A stretch of 16,182 nucleotides of DNA from Hemicentrotus pulcherrimus. Taxonomy: Eukaryota > Echinodermata > Echinoidea > Camarodonta > Strongylocentrotidae. The stretch is taken from contig BEXV01000098.1 of assembly GCA_003118195.1 (NCBI GenBank), positions 257,204-273,385 of the forward strand. Reading direction: 5' to 3'. Below the pieces are notes generated by a model. That model worked only from the letters and a program-made list of their open reading frames with translations, was not told the origin of the DNA and searched no databases. Position numbers and translations under genes: made by a program. Below, piece by piece: positions 13,810-16,182 of this stretch. Position 1 is the stretch's first letter; each line of letters begins with the position of its first letter.

Positions 13810-14981
13810 ACAGACTTGACTACTGTAAAACTTAAGAAGTTTTGATGGCATAAAACTTTCTGGTTTAGCTGTAGATACCCATGAGACTGATGCTTGAACA
13901 AGTATCATGATATGGTGATAATGGGCGCTGAATGTGATCCAAATTTCATTTTTTGATTGTTTTTTTTTGTGATTGATTGATAAGGAAAATGATATTTTTA
14001 AAAATAATGAAAAAATGCAAGTGCACTTTGACTGGCCTTCAATTTTATGTACTTTTTATTGCTGAAATAAGCGCTTCGCTGTTTGGTGCAAAGATGTTGT
14101 GTAGTAGGAAACAAAAATTTGAACTTAGTTTCGACAGTTAAAGAATGTGATAGCAAACTGTGAAATTCTGGTGTGAAAATAGTAAATTAGCATCCCCTTG
14201 GTATTGAAGCTTTTTTGTGAAGAAGTGGAAAAATTAAACATCAATATAACTCTACAGAAAAAAATACACTCTTCAACTGCAGCTGTACAAATTTAGCTGG
14301 ATGTTTTTTTAAATAGTAATCATCAAACTGGTGTCTTTTTTTTTTTTACCCATGGCATTGAGACATTCTGTTGATTGCGCAAGGTAAAATGGACCATAAA
14401 TATTGCTACATATATATATATTCATGTTATTAACAAACAGTACAGTATTTGCAAAGATGTTTTTTTTTAATGTGCAGATTAGTTCAGTCTGTGGCATTAT
14501 TACATAGACCACTGCCAGATGATTTGCTGTTCAACTCTTTCTTCGCTAGTAACTTAAATCCATGGACTGCCAATTGGTTTGATGAAGTGTGTACCATACA
14601 CACTGTGTGTGTGTGTGACAATAGTTGACTGATGCAGTCTATTGCATGTTTTGAAAGTTGACCAAAGCAAGTCAAGAGTTATTTTTTAACAATGAAGTGA
14701 AAAAAATTGTTGTCATCCTTTTCAAAAAGCATGATAAGTCATTGCATTGTCCATGATGGAGTGGTTAAACACAGGCATACAAGGTCGAGGGACTATATAT
14801 AGAGTACTGTAGTGGGATGTCATACTGGCCAACTTGTCAAGGTTGCTGGTTCCAAACAAATTTGTGCTAAACATCGGTGTGGGAATCACAGCAGCCCCAG
14901 ACACTGAATTTTTTGCTGCTCCAGCCCATTGCTTGAATGATTTTGTGGTGAACCTCATGTGCAGACTATATTTTCTGGAAC
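13810..14981. other. Intergenic, nothing recognised
   Basis: AT-rich with T-runs (14334-14347, 14460-14468), a short (AT)n at 14409-14420 and a (TG)n at 14603-14617. The reverse-strand open frame 14722-14958 looks less random than most but shows no motif that I can name. Confidence 0.55.
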
Positions 14982-15119
14982 CAGGGCAGCGTTTCTCGAA
15001 ACTGTCATAACTACAAGTTCACCGACATCCCATTGAAACGTGTGTTAAACTTAATACACGCATTTCAATGGGATGTCGGTGAGCTTGTAGTTATGACGGT
15101 TTCGAGAAAGGCTGCCCAG
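14982..15119. mobile_element. Near-loopless palindrome, arms about 67 bp
   Basis: GGGCAGCGTTTCTCGAAACT (14984 on) pairs with AGTTATGACGGTTTCGAGAA...GCTGCCC ending at 15117. The arms match at roughly nine in ten positions and meet at TTAA-AC-TTAA (15045-15054), leaving a centre of about two bases. No open frame. Likely a foldback MITE; I find no convincing target duplication. Confidence 0.8.
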
Positions 15120-15200
15120 TAACCTGGACGACACACAAATATGATGTTGGCACTTTGATACTCTATTGCAATGCTTGTATAGCATGCTTTACTCCATCTG

Positions 15201-15381
15201 TACAGTAAAGCCTGTCTATTAAGCCCACCAAAGCTAAACACAAGAAGTGGCCACTGTAGACAGGTGGTCATTCTAGACAGGTTCCTCAACACACATTACC
15301 TCTAAAGGAAGGCAATATGTGGGGCCACTATAGACAGGTACCCTTCTTAGAGAGGTGGCCATTAAGACAGGTTTAAAGGTA
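15201..15381. mobile_element. 181-bp foldback repeat, copy 2 (diverged)
   Basis: Begins TACAGTAAAGCCTGTCT and ends AGACAGGTTTAAAGGTA, an inverted pair like that at 7643-7825, with almost the same length. The interior repeats 'tagacaggt' and 'tggccact/tggccatt'. Sequence identity with copy 1 is moderate, mainly at the ends and in the phrase 'tatagacaggt'. Confidence 0.6.
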
Positions 15382-15856
15382 TATAAACAAATCTGTTCAA
15401 ATATCTCTGTTTAGGATTAGTTATAGAAAATTGAAGTAGTCGATAGTTGTGCAGTTGATAAATTCAGTATAAACATGCATATTATTTTGCTCTGCCAAAT
15501 TTGTGTTAAAATCAATGCAATGTTAAGCAATACTTTTAAAATTATTATTATTGGCTGTGTTTTTATTTCATATGCATGTAGTAACCCAATGATTATTTTA
15601 GCTATCATGATTTTTCACTCCTATTTATGTTAGTACCATTTTTATTCATCACTTTTTGTTCTCCTTATATTTCAGAGATATCTTATGAATGAATGTCATT
15701 ACAGGTGATTGATCTACATACTGCTAAATTCAAAGTCAGGTCAAATTTTCAATATTTAAAGGATTTTCATTCTGTATTGCTCAAATATGCGATCTAATTT
15801 ACAAGGTGCATACTTTTGTCTTGTCTACAAGTGAAGTACCTACACATTGTCTGTTT
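15382..15856. other. Intergenic, nothing recognised
   Basis: Strongly AT-rich sequence with no gene, foldback or tandem repeat that I can support. Confidence 0.6.
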
Positions 15857-15915
15857 AGAGCCAGAAGGGCATTAATTCATATACTTTAACACATACTCAA
15901 CGTCCTTCTGGCTCT
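15857..15915. repeat. Short foldback element, copy 2
   Basis: AGAGCCAGAAGG (15857-15868) pairs perfectly with CCTTCTGGCTCT (15904-15915). The loop contains TTAACACAT, which can also pair with ATGTGTTAA shortly after (15929-15937). The layout matches the copy at 1546-1593. Confidence 0.6.
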
Positions 15916-16148
15916 CATTGATACATCAATGTGTTAAGGAGCCGTCAGAAAACATGATTTGAGAATAGTTATTGGTTTGATATAAGTTTGTACTCTTTAA
16001 AAAAAAGATAAGTTCACAGTTAGTCACATGTGCCATGTATAAGGTTTGTGAAAATCGAATATAGAATGTCAGAAAAAAGAAAAGTTAAAGACATTTTCAG
16101 GATCATTTCAAACCAGCCATGGCAACATTACTTAGTGGCATAGTTGAA

Positions 16149-16182
16149 GGGGGGCACATGCCCTCGACCCGCCCCCCCCCCC
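16149..16182 (+). repeat. G-run and terminal C homopolymer
   Basis: GGGGGGCACATGCCCTCGAC followed by a C run to the last base. The window starts in CT repeats and stops in poly-C, as is common at contig breaks. Confidence 0.7.

Noticed and set aside
13516..13845. Frames on both strands sharing the words 'DKGTSLHCYYVK'
   Set aside because: The shared words arise because the two strands of a palindromic MITE encode the same sequence; they are not two genes.
14600..14620. Possible Z-DNA regulatory tract (TG)n
   Set aside because: Only about seven dinucleotides long; ordinary microsatellite.
14722..14958. 78-codon reverse-strand frame with mixed composition
   Set aside because: Looks less random than others, but I see no motif, no splice signals that extend it and no relation to a family I know.

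Overview
The window is animal genomic DNA, not microbial. It holds one recognisable gene, split by GT-AG introns, in an AT-rich and repeat-rich background. The (TTAGGG)-type tract, frequent 'acatgta' words, a tRNA-derived SINE and many foldback elements starting GGGGTGTTTCACAAA fit a marine invertebrate deuterostome. From memory of such repeats I favour an echinoderm, probably a sea urchin. Amphioxus, a hemichordate or a mollusc cannot be excluded without a search.

The gene is on the + strand and encodes dolichyldiphosphatase 1 (DOLPP1), an ER-membrane PAP2-superfamily enzyme that converts dolichyl diphosphate to dolichyl phosphate for re-use in protein N-glycosylation. Seven exons (called E2-E8 here) at 1775-1875, 2689-2773, 4618-4726, 5251-5349, 7884-7974, 8578-8705 and 9255-9291 join in one open frame of 216 residues ending in TGA. 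All three phosphatase motifs are present. The first coding exon (about 25 residues) was not found and probably lies upstream of the window. The 3' UTR probably runs to an AATAAA at 9843.

Layout: 1-1774 is intron 1 or upstream sequence with a CT-rich tract. 1775-9291 is the gene body; its introns carry at least five foldback elements, a SINE and a possible LINE relic. 9292-9870 is the 3' UTR. 9870-16182 is intergenic with no gene I can support, but with more foldback elements, two near-perfect palindromes, a three-copy minisatellite and several microsatellites.

The most interesting signal is just upstream of E7. Two 89-bp tandem units (8432-8520 and 8521-8609) contain decayed pieces of E7 itself: a duplicated 3' splice site followed by 27 bases of exon-like sequence that differ from the real exon only at third codon positions, and copies of the exon's 3' coding part. 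A short telomere-like tract lies just upstream. This looks like an old internal exon duplication, now broken by an in-frame TAG, and it leaves a competing splice acceptor. The rest of the novelty is in the non-autonomous foldback elements, several of which occur as related copies within this one window.
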